Assembly: GCF_000007825.1 (NCBI RefSeq) | Contig: NC_004722.1 | Span: 181,001-245,000, forward strand | DNA from: Bacillus cereus ATCC 14579 | GTDB lineage: Bacteria > Bacillota > Bacilli > Bacillales > Bacillaceae_G | DNA length: 64,000 nucleotides | Direction of reading: 5' to 3' | Shown here: one piece after another, positions 25,277 through 32,391 of the stretch | Layout: the number at the start of each line of letters is the position of its first letter | Position numbering within the stretch: position 1 is the stretch's first letter | Position numbers and translations under genes: made by a program | The notes under the pieces: generated by a model | Databases searched by the model: none | The model's input: the letters and a program-made list of their open reading frames with translations, nothing else | Told to the model about the DNA's origin: nothing

Positions 25277-26113
25277 ATGGTTAATCAACGTATAAAGGAA
25301 ATAACACTAATTACAATTGGTTCATTATTATTCGCAATTGGTATTAATTACTTTGCAATTCCAAACCGTTTATCGGAAGGTGGAATTATTGGTTTAACGG
25401 TTGTTACGTACTACTTATTTGATTGGTCACCAGGAATTGTGAACTTTGCTATAAATGCAATTTTACTAGCTGTTGGTTATAAATTTTTTGATAAGAAAAC
25501 AATGATTTATACAATTTTAGGGATTGTAGAAACATCTTTGTTTTTATACGTTACAGAACATATTGAGTATCATGTAAATAGTGATACATTATTAGCAGCT
25601 TTATTTGCTGGTTTATTTGTGGGAATTGGATTAGGTTGTATGTTCAAAGCCGGAGGTACATCGGGAGGATCAGCAATCTTAGCTCAGTTAGCAAATCAAT
25701 ATTTAGGTTGGAGTGTAGGTAAAGGCGTACTAATTATTGATATTGTTGTAATTGCTGGTTCTGTATTTATAATAGGGCAAGAAAAGGCGATGTATACACT
25801 TGTGGCTGTGTTCATTGGAGCGAAGGTGATTGATTTCATTGTAGAAGGAATGGACACAAAAACGGCTGTTACGATTATTTCGAATCAACCAGATTTAATT
25901 CGTGAAGCTATTACGAAAAATATGACACGCGGTGTTACTGTATTAGAAGGGCGCGGCGGATATACTGGTAAAAATAAAGAAGTTTTATATGTTGTTATTA
26001 ATAAACAAGAGCTTGTTAAGTTAAAACAAGTTATTAGCCGGGTAGATGAAGATGCTTTCGTTGTTATACATGATGTACGTGATGTACTTGGCGGTGGCTT
26101 TAAAGCAAGCTAA
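25277..26113 (+). CDS. YitT-family membrane protein
   Basis: 278 residues: five to six N-terminal membrane segments (ITIGSLLFAIGINYFAIPNR; GCMFKAGGTSGGSAILAQL) followed by a cytoplasmic DUF2179-type domain (residues ~200-275, MTRGVTVLEGRGGYTGKNKE). Typical length and motifs for YitT/DUF161 proteins. GGGGAGGG precedes the ATG. Molecular role not established. Confidence 0.88.
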   Translation: MVNQRIKEITLITIGSLLFAIGINYFAIPNRLSEGGIIGLTVVTYYLFDWSPGIVNFAINAILLAVGYKFFDKKTMIYTILGIVETSLFLYVTEHIEYHVNSDTLLAALFAGLFVGIGLGCMFKAGGTSGGSAILAQLANQYLGWSVGKGVLIIDIVVIAGSVFIIGQEKAMYTLVAVFIGAKVIDFIVEGMDTKTAVTIISNQPDLIREAITKNMTRGVTVLEGRGGYTGKNKEVLYVVINKQELVKLKQVISRVDEDAFVVIHDVRDVLGGGFKAS

Positions 26114-26146
26114 AAGGTGAACGAGTAAATTCGTTCACCTTTTTTA
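26112..26146. terminator. terminator of yitT-like gene
   Basis: AAAAGGTGAACGA / TCGTTCACCTTTT stem. Confidence 0.9.
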
Positions 26147-26150
26147 ATTC

Positions 26151-26214
26151 TTACAAAAATGTAAGTGTAATGTAATGAGATTCAATAGTAGATTTTATTC
26201 CCCCTTTTTAAAAT
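26151..26214 (+). promoter_or_regulatory. composite promoter of yxeA-like gene
   Basis: TTACA-N4-TGTAA (26151-26164), GTAA after 7 nt, CAATAGT after 7 nt, 19 nt, TAAAAT (26209-26214). Same spacing as the tiny-peptide promoters. Confidence 0.75.
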
Positions 26215-26251
26215 GGATGTATATATATCCTGCAGAGGAGGAATGTTTATT

Positions 26252-26608
26252 ATGAAGAAAAAAATGATCACTACTATAATAGCGATGATAGTGATAGTAG
26301 TAATGTTACTGCCTACGAAACTTGGACCAGTTATCGATAAATATAATCCATTTTATAAGACGAAAGAATACTATACGGTTGTGAATACAATTGGTCAGCA
26401 TATTGGTGATGAGTGGTATGAATATGAATTTATTGCATTCGATGAACGTGGTAGAGAGCAGAAAATAAAGAAAACGGTTAAGCATATGTTAAAGAGAGAT
26501 GAAGCATTAAAGGTTTTTGCAAAAGGACGTTACGGTGAATCGATTGAAGAGATTGAGGTTGCAAATATTCCTATAAATGCGAAGAGCAAACTTTTAACGA
26601 TGAGATAG
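26252..26608 (+). CDS. YxeA-family (DUF1093) secreted/anchored protein
   Basis: 118 residues from ATG 26252 (GAGGAGGA upstream; the in-frame extension to 26213 has none). N-terminal signal/anchor helix (residues 5-21), then YYTVVNTIGQHIGDEWYEYE..AFDERGREQKIKKT, the DUF1093 pattern. In B. subtilis yxeA sits with yxdLM under the BceRS-like YxdJK system that responds to cationic peptides; here it has the composite promoter with a BceR-type repeat. Confidence 0.78.
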   Translation: MKKKMITTIIAMIVIVVMLLPTKLGPVIDKYNPFYKTKEYYTVVNTIGQHIGDEWYEYEFIAFDERGREQKIKKTVKHMLKRDEALKVFAKGRYGESIEEIEVANIPINAKSKLLTMR

Positions 26609-26676
26609 TGAAATATACCCCCGGCTATTTTTTGTCGAAAATAAAAATACTGGGTAAGGGTATTTTTGAGATTAAC

Positions 26677-26713
26677 AAAAAAGCCTTAGTCCATATAGAC
26701 TAAGGCTTTTTTA
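26677..26713. terminator. bidirectional terminator
   Basis: AAAAAAGCCTTAGT / ACTAAGGCTTTTTT stem between yxeA-like gene and the decayed peptide locus. Confidence 0.88.
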
Positions 26714-26724
26714 TTATATAAAGG

Positions 26725-26834
26725 GGAAGGGGGTACATTGTAGTAGCATGGGTGAAAGGTATAAGAAGAGTAGCTACTAGCAATGTAATTTGGTTATGTG
26801 AGTGTTCTTCTTATTTGGCTTACTTTCTAACTTT
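26725..26834 (-). pseudogene. decayed tiny-peptide operon (locus E)
   Basis: Downstream of an intact composite promoter, the minus strand keeps GCTAGTAGCTACTCTTCTTA, alignable to the LASGATLLT-coding stretch of operon A, plus the ATAAAGGGG..GGG..ACA flank shared with loci B and C. No start codon with ribosome site and no full-length frame remain; the DAKAV gene is missing. Reads as a dead copy. Confidence 0.55.
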
Positions 26835-26898
26835 ATTGTACGAAATATAAGTAAGGGGAACTATCGAATTACATTACACATAACTTACAAACATGTAA
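26835..26898 (-). promoter_or_regulatory. composite promoter E, leftward
   Basis: Minus strand: TTACA-N4-TGTAA (26898-26885), GTAA, CGATAGT, 19 nt, TACAAT (26840-26835). Shares its inverted repeat with the rightward promoter. Confidence 0.7.
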
Positions 26899-26948
26899 GC
26901 CTTCTGTAATGTAATTCGATAGTTAAAAGATAGTAATTTTCATATAGT
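26885..26948 (+). promoter_or_regulatory. composite promoter E, rightward
   Basis: TTACA-N4-TGTAA (26885-26898), GTAA, CGATAGT, 19 nt, TATAGT (26943-26948). Drives a ~100-nt transcript ending at the terminator at 27017; only a 16-codon frame without ribosome site is visible, so either a small RNA or another dead copy. Confidence 0.65.
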
Positions 26949-27016
26949 GTAACTAGAAAGTCTCAATGTATTACTTTCTGTTTGTAATGAAGAATGAAAA
27001 ACCAACTAATTTTTAA

Positions 27017-27055
27017 TAATCCTCATCTGAATAAAGATGGGGATCCTTTTTTAAA
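27017..27055 (+). terminator. terminator of short locus-E transcript
   Basis: ATCCTCATCT / AGATGGGGAT stem (one G-T pair), loop GAATAA, followed by CCTTTTTT. Confidence 0.8.
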
Positions 27056-27057
27056 CC

Positions 27058-27121
27058 TTACAACATTGTAAGGTTTACGTAAGTTAATTCGATAGTAAAT
27101 TTGTCATATTTTTTGCATAAT
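27058..27121 (+). promoter_or_regulatory. composite promoter G
   Basis: TTACA-N4-TGTAA (27058-27071), GTAA, CGATAGT, 19 nt, CATAAT (27116-27121), identical spacing. Confidence 0.75.
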
Positions 27122-27173
27122 AGATACAGATAGAAAAATAATTAGGGATCTAGTAAGAAGGGAGAAAAATGGG

Positions 27174-27287
27174 ATGCGTAAAGAAGAAGTAGTGAAGTTA
27201 CCAATTAAAGATTTCTGTAGCTACTTTACTGTTGCCGTAGTGTGTATTGGATTATTTGATATCATAACAAACTTAATTGTTAAATAA
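27174..27287 (+). CDS. 37-residue microprotein under composite promoter G
   Basis: ATG 27174 with AAGGGAG upstream (an ATG 5 nt earlier is out of frame and hits a stop). Polar N-terminus MRKEEVVKLPIKDFCSYFTV, then one hydrophobic helix ending NLIVK. Own promoter and terminator. No clear relation to the DAKAV or hydrophobic peptide classes, but the same regulation. Confidence 0.65.
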   Translation: MRKEEVVKLPIKDFCSYFTVAVVCIGLFDIITNLIVK

Positions 27288-27297
27288 TATAGATGCT

Positions 27298-27330
27298 AAA
27301 ACAAGAAAGGAAGTCCTTTCTTGTTTTTTT
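27298..27330 (+). terminator. terminator of 37-aa gene
   Basis: AAACAAGAAAGGA / TCCTTTCTTGTTT stem and T-run. Confidence 0.88.
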
Positions 27331-27345
27331 TATGGGGGCATAAAG

Positions 27346-28110
27346 ATGAAATGGATTGATAGTCATATACATGTTGATCAATATAAGGATGAAGAGAAGA
27401 GCAGATTGCTAAAAGAGGTGGAAAATAGTAAGGAAATAAAGGGGCTTATTGCGGTATCTATGAATTATCAATCTTGTAAGGAAACGTTATCTTTAGCGAA
27501 GAAGTATCCCTTTATATATCCAGCGATAGGGTTTCATCCAGAGCAACAGATTCATAAAGAAGAGTGTGAACAGATTTATCAACTTATTGAACAGAACGCA
27601 GAGGAAATTGTTGCGATTGGTGAAGTAGGTTTGCCCTATTATTTGAGAAAAGAAGATGAAAGAATTGCTGCAGATCCATACATAGCTGTATTGAAAAAAT
27701 TTATAGAACTAGCTAGTAAGTATAATTTGCCGATTGTATTACACGCAGTTTATGAAGATGCTGACATTGTATGTGATTTGCTAGAGAAATATAAAGTTTC
27801 ACGTGCACACTTCCATTGGTTTAAAGGAAGCGATGAAACAATGAAACGGATGATGAGAAATGGTTATTATATTTCGATTACACCGGATGTTTTACATAAG
27901 GAGAAGATTAGAAAAATCGTTTCGTATTATCCGCTTGAATATATGATGGTAGAAACAGATGGTCCGTGGGAATTTCAAGAAGATGTTATAACGCACCCAA
28001 GAATGATTCGAGAGGTATTAAAGGAAATTAGTTCTATAAAAAACATATCCATTGATAAGGTCGCAGAAACAATATATGAAAATACAAGTCGATTTTATTT
28101 GAAAGGATAG
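27346..28110 (+). CDS. TatD-family metal-dependent hydrolase (DNase)
   Basis: 254 residues from ATG 27346 (GGGGG upstream; the longer frame covers a terminator). Metal ligands visible: DSHIHVD (HxH), the Glu in GEVGLP, His in VLHAV, His in RAHFHWF and Asp in VETDGPWEF. TatD proteins are divalent-metal-dependent exonucleases/hydrolases. This is a TatD paralogue, apparently monocistronic. Confidence 0.88.
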   Translation: MKWIDSHIHVDQYKDEEKSRLLKEVENSKEIKGLIAVSMNYQSCKETLSLAKKYPFIYPAIGFHPEQQIHKEECEQIYQLIEQNAEEIVAIGEVGLPYYLRKEDERIAADPYIAVLKKFIELASKYNLPIVLHAVYEDADIVCDLLEKYKVSRAHFHWFKGSDETMKRMMRNGYYISITPDVLHKEKIRKIVSYYPLEYMMVETDGPWEFQEDVITHPRMIREVLKEISSIKNISIDKVAETIYENTSRFYLKG

Positions 28111-28190
28111 GAGAATTATAGTTTTAATCATGTAACGGAAGAAGTAAAAGTTGAATTTATTTAATAAAATGCCACGGTTTGATATAGGAC

Positions 28191-28224
28191 AAAAAACCAC
28201 CAAGCGGTCCGCTCGGTGGTTTTG
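28191..28224. terminator. bidirectional terminator
   Basis: AAAACCACC..AGCGG/CCGCT..GGTGGTTTT stem between tatD-like and DUF2334 genes. Confidence 0.88.
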
Positions 28225-28226
28225 TA

Positions 28227-29876
28227 TTAGGATTCTAATTTTTTCGCACGTTTTAATAATAAAAGAAAGACAATGATAACGAACCCCAGTATAAGGAAGA
28301 AGCCATATTGCTTTATATAATCAATTATGTCATTCGCACTGGTTGGTTTTTCAACGTGAATGCCGTCTTTATTCGTCGTAATATGAATATCTTTCATTTT
28401 TACTTCATTCTTTTCCTTTTGTAAATCAATCCATTCTATATTTGGAATACTTTCTAGATCCTTTAACACTTCTTTTAATGGTTTCGCACCTAAGTAAGGA
28501 TGATAGAATGCACCAATAACTCCATCAGATAATTTAGAAACAGATAGAGCACGCTCTTTCATTTTAGCAGTAGTTTGTGGCGTATCTTCTTCAATAAATC
28601 CGACTGTTTCAGGCAATAGTTTCATTCCATGTAAAAATGATGGAGTACTTGTATAATATGGTGAGTGCATGGATTTCCAAGTTGTATCATTTAACTGTAG
28701 CTGTCCTACATAAGTTGAAAAGTACCTTGATAATATTTCATATCCTTTTTGAGACATCGTGTAATGAGGTGCTTCAAAGGCAACAGGATATAGTTTAGCA
28801 TCTACAAGTTCTTGAATTCCTTTTTCGATATGATCTTTCGTATATTTTCCCTCGAATTCTTCCCCTTTTTTTACATATTGGTTATATGACTCTATATTTG
28901 GAAAGTCATCTTTTGTCTTCGGTTTTTCATGCTTCGGTTGGCGAATTGGTTGATCTGTTTTTACATCCCAAAATTCAAAGCCTTCACCTGTTTCACTGTC
29001 ATAAAATTGGTGAGTATAACCATGCATAATAATTGCTGCACCATCATCTTGCATAGAGCGTAAAAGATTAACTAGTTCTGGTTTATCTTTTAAATGTATT
29101 ATCTTTCCTGTATCTGGATCTTTATATACCGGAATAACAGTAATCATGTAAGGCATCTTTTTCTCTTTTAGTAATTCAGCAATTTCTTTCAATTGATTTA
29201 TATCTGCTGCGGGGTGAACATCCTCAAGGCGTAAATAAGCTTCAACTTTATTTTTCGTTGGTTTTTGGCTGAAATAAGAAAATAACATTTCACCGACGTA
29301 ATGAGACATCCAGTCAAAGAGGTTAGGTGTTGCAACATAATAAGATGTTTCATGCTGAACGATTAGTGGGTTAGTGTTATTTGAGCTTAAGGCGTTAGCA
29401 AGCACAGTTCCATTCGTATCAAATGATTGAATTAATCGTTCCTCCTCTAAGGTATTTTTTAGCTTCTTGTCTGGATATTCAATTTTATTAACTCGTATAT
29501 CATCACTATTCAAAGTAATGAAAGAAAAACGCTTAGATAATTGTTCAACATTTTGTCCTAATACTAATACAGGGCCGGAGAAGTTTTCTAGAAATTGTTT
29601 CGTTTCATCAGAAAACGCTTCTTTTGTTTCACCGATATAAACAATATGTGTATAGGAGGATACGTTATTAATTGAAGTTGCTTCTTTTAAGTTTTTTACG
29701 GTTATATCATTTGTAAAATGTCCTAATTGAGTATTAAGGATTTGGACATTATTTGAAAATTTATCGTCTTGTGTACTATACAAAACAAGTACTTTTGGTT
29801 TTGATGATGTTTGTGCAGAGGTGTAGGTAGGGATGAGTAGTAAAATGCTGAACAAGAGTGTTAGGCATTTTTTCAT
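28227..29876 (-). CDS. DUF2334 polysaccharide-deacetylase-like membrane protein
   Basis: 549 residues from ATG 29876 (TAGGAG upstream). Signal peptide (residues 1-20), a Rossmann-like N-terminal half, then a DUF2334 region with YLRLEDVHPAADINQLKEIA, IIMHGYTHQFYDSETGEGFE and APHYTMSQKGYEILSRYFST, the Asp/His pattern of NodB-like deacetylases; one C-terminal membrane helix followed by KRAKKLES. Extracellular, membrane-anchored; probably acts on a cell-surface polysaccharide. Substrate unknown. Confidence 0.82.
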   Translation of the reverse strand: MKKCLTLLFSILLLIPTYTSAQTSSKPKVLVLYSTQDDKFSNNVQILNTQLGHFTNDITVKNLKEATSINNVSSYTHIVYIGETKEAFSDETKQFLENFSGPVLVLGQNVEQLSKRFSFITLNSDDIRVNKIEYPDKKLKNTLEEERLIQSFDTNGTVLANALSSNNTNPLIVQHETSYYVATPNLFDWMSHYVGEMLFSYFSQKPTKNKVEAYLRLEDVHPAADINQLKEIAELLKEKKMPYMITVIPVYKDPDTGKIIHLKDKPELVNLLRSMQDDGAAIIMHGYTHQFYDSETGEGFEFWDVKTDQPIRQPKHEKPKTKDDFPNIESYNQYVKKGEEFEGKYTKDHIEKGIQELVDAKLYPVAFEAPHYTMSQKGYEILSRYFSTYVGQLQLNDTTWKSMHSPYYTSTPSFLHGMKLLPETVGFIEEDTPQTTAKMKERALSVSKLSDGVIGAFYHPYLGAKPLKEVLKDLESIPNIEWIDLQKEKNEVKMKDIHITTNKDGIHVEKPTSANDIIDYIKQYGFFLILGFVIIVFLLLLKRAKKLES

Positions 29877-30115
29877 TTTGTATGCTCCTATTCTATATAT
29901 AGAGTTCAGTTTACAATTATATACAATAAATGCGTTATAGTCTATGAAAGTTACATTTTTGCACGTATTTACCAGCTGTTTTTTCACAAAATCGGTCTAA
30001 AGCATGATGATAATATGTATAGTTATTTGCTATGATAAAAGAGTAATAGAATGTAGGTAATTGTAAAGGGAAGGCTGAAAGGGGACAAATTTCAGCGGAG
30101 AAAGAGGTAGAGGTA

Positions 30116-30649
30116 GTGAAGAAATTCTTTGTAGGATTTTTAGTTGTTCTTGGAGTATATTTATATTTCCAAGGAAAGTCTGAAGGAATGGATAAGCTAG
30201 TGAATGGAACAAGCTATGTTGATTCAGAAGAAGCAAAACAGATGAAACAAATCATTATAGAGGAAGCGAAGAAAGTAAATCTTCCAGAATGGATACCTCT
30301 TGCAATTGCCGAGCATGAAAGTCGATTAAATCCAAGAAGTGTTGGAGATAATGGAACTTCATTCGGATTGTTTCAACTACACCGCGGCGGCGGGCTTGCA
30401 CCAGAGCATTTAACTGATGATGAGCTGAAAGATCCACGTACAAATGCGCAAATTGCAATGCCGCATTTAATGAAAGGATATAAGCGTGGGGTGCAAAAAG
30501 GTTTGACTGATTTTGCATTACTGAAATATATAGCGAATACATCTGGATGGCCAGGGAATTTAGGGCCAGAGTGGACGGATAATAACATGAAGTATAACAT
30601 CGGATTAGAAGATGTGTACTATCGAAATAAAGGTGTAATAAAAGAGTAG
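30116..30649 (+). CDS. lytic transglycosylase (SLT domain)
   Basis: 177 residues; GTG start with GAGGTAGAGGT upstream. N-terminal signal anchor (FFVGFLVVLGVYLYFQ), then SLT domain: catalytic Glu in AIAEHESRLNPRSVGDNGTS, followed by FGLFQLH and NAQIAMPHLMKGYKRG. Cleaves peptidoglycan glycan strands outside the membrane. Confidence 0.85.
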   Translation: MKKFFVGFLVVLGVYLYFQGKSEGMDKLVNGTSYVDSEEAKQMKQIIIEEAKKVNLPEWIPLAIAEHESRLNPRSVGDNGTSFGLFQLHRGGGLAPEHLTDDELKDPRTNAQIAMPHLMKGYKRGVQKGLTDFALLKYIANTSGWPGNLGPEWTDNNMKYNIGLEDVYYRNKGVIKE

Positions 30650-30675
30650 GTTTTGATACCTACTCTATTTTTTTT
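30641..30675. terminator. terminator of SLT gene
   Basis: AGAGTAGG / CCTACTCT stem followed by ATTTTTTTT. Confidence 0.85.
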
Positions 30676-30685
30676 GATAATCGTG

Positions 30686-31447
30686 TCATTTTGTGAAATA
30701 CTCCGCTAGTTGTATTTTTACGTCTTCTAGTTTTGTAGAAACTTGCGGTATTTTATATCCTACATACAGCGGTGAAACGACAAACCTAGGAACAACTTTA
30801 CAAATGATTTTTCCATTTAAGTAATAGAAGAATAAGTTATAACTACTGCATCCTTTATGGAAATCTGTCAGTATGTAACGTACAGTTTGCTGAATGTAAT
30901 TTGCCATTTCATCTATATATGAAATGTTATCAATGATTATATTGAATTCAGTGAAGCCAATAATGGGACGCTCTGAAATATTAAGCTCAATGCATTCATT
31001 TTTTTGAACAATTAACCCTTGGAAATTTTCTTCTTCAATATTTTCAAGATAATCTACATATTTCATTCCGATAATTTGCATGTGTGCATGATGCAAACTT
31101 CCACCTGAAAATGGACCGTGATTTTTATATAAAATCACAGATGCGAACTCCTTGTTCTTCTGTAAGTGTAACCAATGTTGAATAGAAAATTGCATTAATT
31201 TTCTCATATGTTCTTCTGTATATGTTGCGATATGATCTTCGCAATTATCGGTTTCGATTAACACTGTTTGAAATGTATCTTGTAATGTAGGAAATTTATT
31301 TTTTAACCAAATAATAGAGCCATCAGTTGCTAAAATATCCGTTAATTGTTCTTTATCGCAAAATGGACATGCAGCGCTTCTATTCCGAATACTTTCTGGT
31401 TTTTGTTTACCGATATCGTTTAAAAAATATAGTTGTTGTGTATCCAT
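30686..31447 (-). CDS. DUF4931 protein, HIT/GalT-like fold
   Basis: 253 residues from ATG 31447 (AAAGGGG upstream); the open frame extends to 31561 through a terminator and is not used. Contains an N-terminal zinc-like CPFC motif, the HIT signature GGSLHHAHMQIIGMKY and a two-domain layout like galactose-1-phosphate uridylyltransferase. Probably a nucleotidyl hydrolase/transferase; substrate unknown. Confidence 0.78.
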   Translation of the reverse strand: MDTQQLYFLNDIGKQKPESIRNRSAACPFCDKEQLTDILATDGSIIWLKNKFPTLQDTFQTVLIETDNCEDHIATYTEEHMRKLMQFSIQHWLHLQKNKEFASVILYKNHGPFSGGSLHHAHMQIIGMKYVDYLENIEEENFQGLIVQKNECIELNISERPIIGFTEFNIIIDNISYIDEMANYIQQTVRYILTDFHKGCSSYNLFFYYLNGKIICKVVPRFVVSPLYVGYKIPQVSTKLEDVKIQLAEYFTK

Positions 31448-31559
31448 TTGTATATATGCCCCTTTAAAATATGTGTAAAAATCCCGCTTAATACATTCGG
31501 GAAAAGGAGAAGGAAATCCTCTAAAGGAATAGGGGAAAAATAAAAGACAAGATATCCTC

Positions 31560-31592
31560 ATTACGATAGGGTACCTTGTCTTTTATTTTTTC
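31560..31592. terminator. bidirectional terminator
   Basis: AAAAGACAAG / CTTGTCTTTT arms around a ~25-nt loop, T-runs on both sides; ends the three-peptide transcript of locus D, whose last stop codon overlaps it. Confidence 0.75.
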
Positions 31593-31711
31593 TCTAATAG
31601 TGTGTATGGATAATATAGAACATTTTCATTATTTTTCTTTTTTCTCTTTTTTATTGTGTATAAGGTAATTGCTGTGCTTGCAATTATAATAATGGCTTTC
31701 TTCATATTCAT
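31583..31711 (-). CDS. 42-residue membrane microprotein, locus D third gene
   Basis: ATG 31711 with AAAGGGG upstream (ATG 31705 is alternative). N-terminal hydrophobic helix MNMKKAIIIIASTAITLYTI then strongly basic KKRKKK and a polar tail. Third gene of the operon under composite promoter D. Confidence 0.6.
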   Translation of the reverse strand: MNMKKAIIIIASTAITLYTIKKRKKKNNENVLYYPYTLLEKK

Positions 31712-31721
31712 ATACCCCTTT

Positions 31722-31799
31722 TTATTGTTGGTTTAATTCTTGGCTAACTGCTTTTGCATCGACTAAAGCGTGTAAAATCATTTTCACCATGTTCATCAT
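31722..31799 (-). CDS. 25-residue DAKAV peptide, locus D second gene
   Basis: ATG 31799 (or 31796) with AAAAAGGAG upstream. MMNMVKMILHALVDAKAVSQ, ending ELNQQ. LVDAKAV...LN matches the peptides of operons A-C. Amphipathic helix. Confidence 0.65.
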   Translation of the reverse strand: MMNMVKMILHALVDAKAVSQELNQQ

Positions 31800-31815
31800 A
31801 TTTCTTCACTCCTTT

Positions 31816-31896
31816 TTATAGTTCATTTAGTTCTTTTACAACTGCTTGTCCGTTCACTAATACCTCAAAGATTGCTTTTACGATTTCTTTCATCAT
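31816..31896 (-). CDS. 26-residue amphipathic peptide, locus D first gene
   Basis: ATG 31896 (or 31893) with AAAGGAGG upstream. MMKEIVKAIFEVLVNGQAVV, ending KELNEL: a diverged DAKAV-type peptide (LVNGQAV...LN). Strong amphipathic-helix pattern, superficially like phenol-soluble-modulin-type peptides. Confidence 0.65.
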   Translation of the reverse strand: MMKEIVKAIFEVLVNGQAVVKELNEL

Positions 31897-31938
31897 GTTT
31901 GTTTCCTCCTTTTGTTTGTCTCGCTTGTTTACATCTTT

Positions 31939-32002
31939 ATTGTATAGGGAGGCATCTTTTCGTACTATCGCTTTCCATTACGTGAACATAACAGTTTTGT
32001 AA
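31939..32002 (-). promoter_or_regulatory. composite promoter D
   Basis: Minus strand: TTACA-N4-TGTTA (32002-31989), GTAA after 7 nt, CGATAGT after 7 nt, 19 nt, TACAAT (31944-31939). One mismatch in the second arm, otherwise the same spacing as the other seven. Confidence 0.72.
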
Positions 32003-32131
32003 GATTTGATGTCACTTATTGAAATGTTTAGTCTATCTTCATTATTTTCAGAAAAATGACTATTCAAACATGAAATTGGAAAGTATAATAAAGAAGTAAG
32101 TATTAAATTCCGTACGAAAGGGGTGAATGAG

Positions 32132-32266
32132 ATGAAACGTTCTTTAGCTGCACGTGCCAAATTTTTAGATTTTATCTATTTTTGTCGTGCGATTTTTCAT
32201 GATGTAGTTGTTAACGGGATACGTATGCCCTTTTTTAACAATTGCATAGTGACTATTGAACGATAG
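32132..32266 (+). CDS. 44-residue ORF upstream of ABC-F gene
   Basis: ATG 32132 with AAAGGGG 8 nt upstream and a possible -10 TATAAT at ~32084. MKRSLAARAKFLDFIYFCRA then a mixed tail ending TIER. May be an independent microprotein or a leader ORF, because two terminator hairpins follow before the ABC-F gene. Confidence 0.5.
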   Translation: MKRSLAARAKFLDFIYFCRAIFHDVVVNGIRMPFFNNCIVTIER

Positions 32267-32298
32267 AAATCTCTTCACCCATTTTTAATCAACGTGTG

Positions 32299-32371
32299 AA
32301 AAGGGAGCTATTTGGCTTCCTTTTTCTATGCCGAAAAACCATGGGGAATGTTTCTTTCTCATGGTTTTTTA
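32299..32371 (+). promoter_or_regulatory. tandem terminator leader (attenuator) of ABC-F gene
   Basis: First hairpin AAGGGAGC (32301-32308) / GCTTCCTT (32315-32322) with T-run; second AAAAACCATG (32334-32343) / CATGGTTTTT (32360-32369) with T-run ending 8 nt before the ribosome site at 32378. There is no room for a promoter after the second hairpin, so transcription must read through it: an attenuation arrangement. Confidence 0.65.
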
Positions 32372-32391
32372 TATTGAAAGGAGTACGGAAA

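Noticed and set aside
31448..31561. N-terminal extension of the DUF4931 protein
   Set aside because: The extra 38 codons cross a bidirectional terminator, have no ribosome site, and overlap nothing conserved.
32296..32391. N-terminal extension of the ABC-F protein from GTG 32296
   Set aside because: It would translate two terminator hairpins and lacks a ribosome site; ATG 32392 has AAAGGAG.
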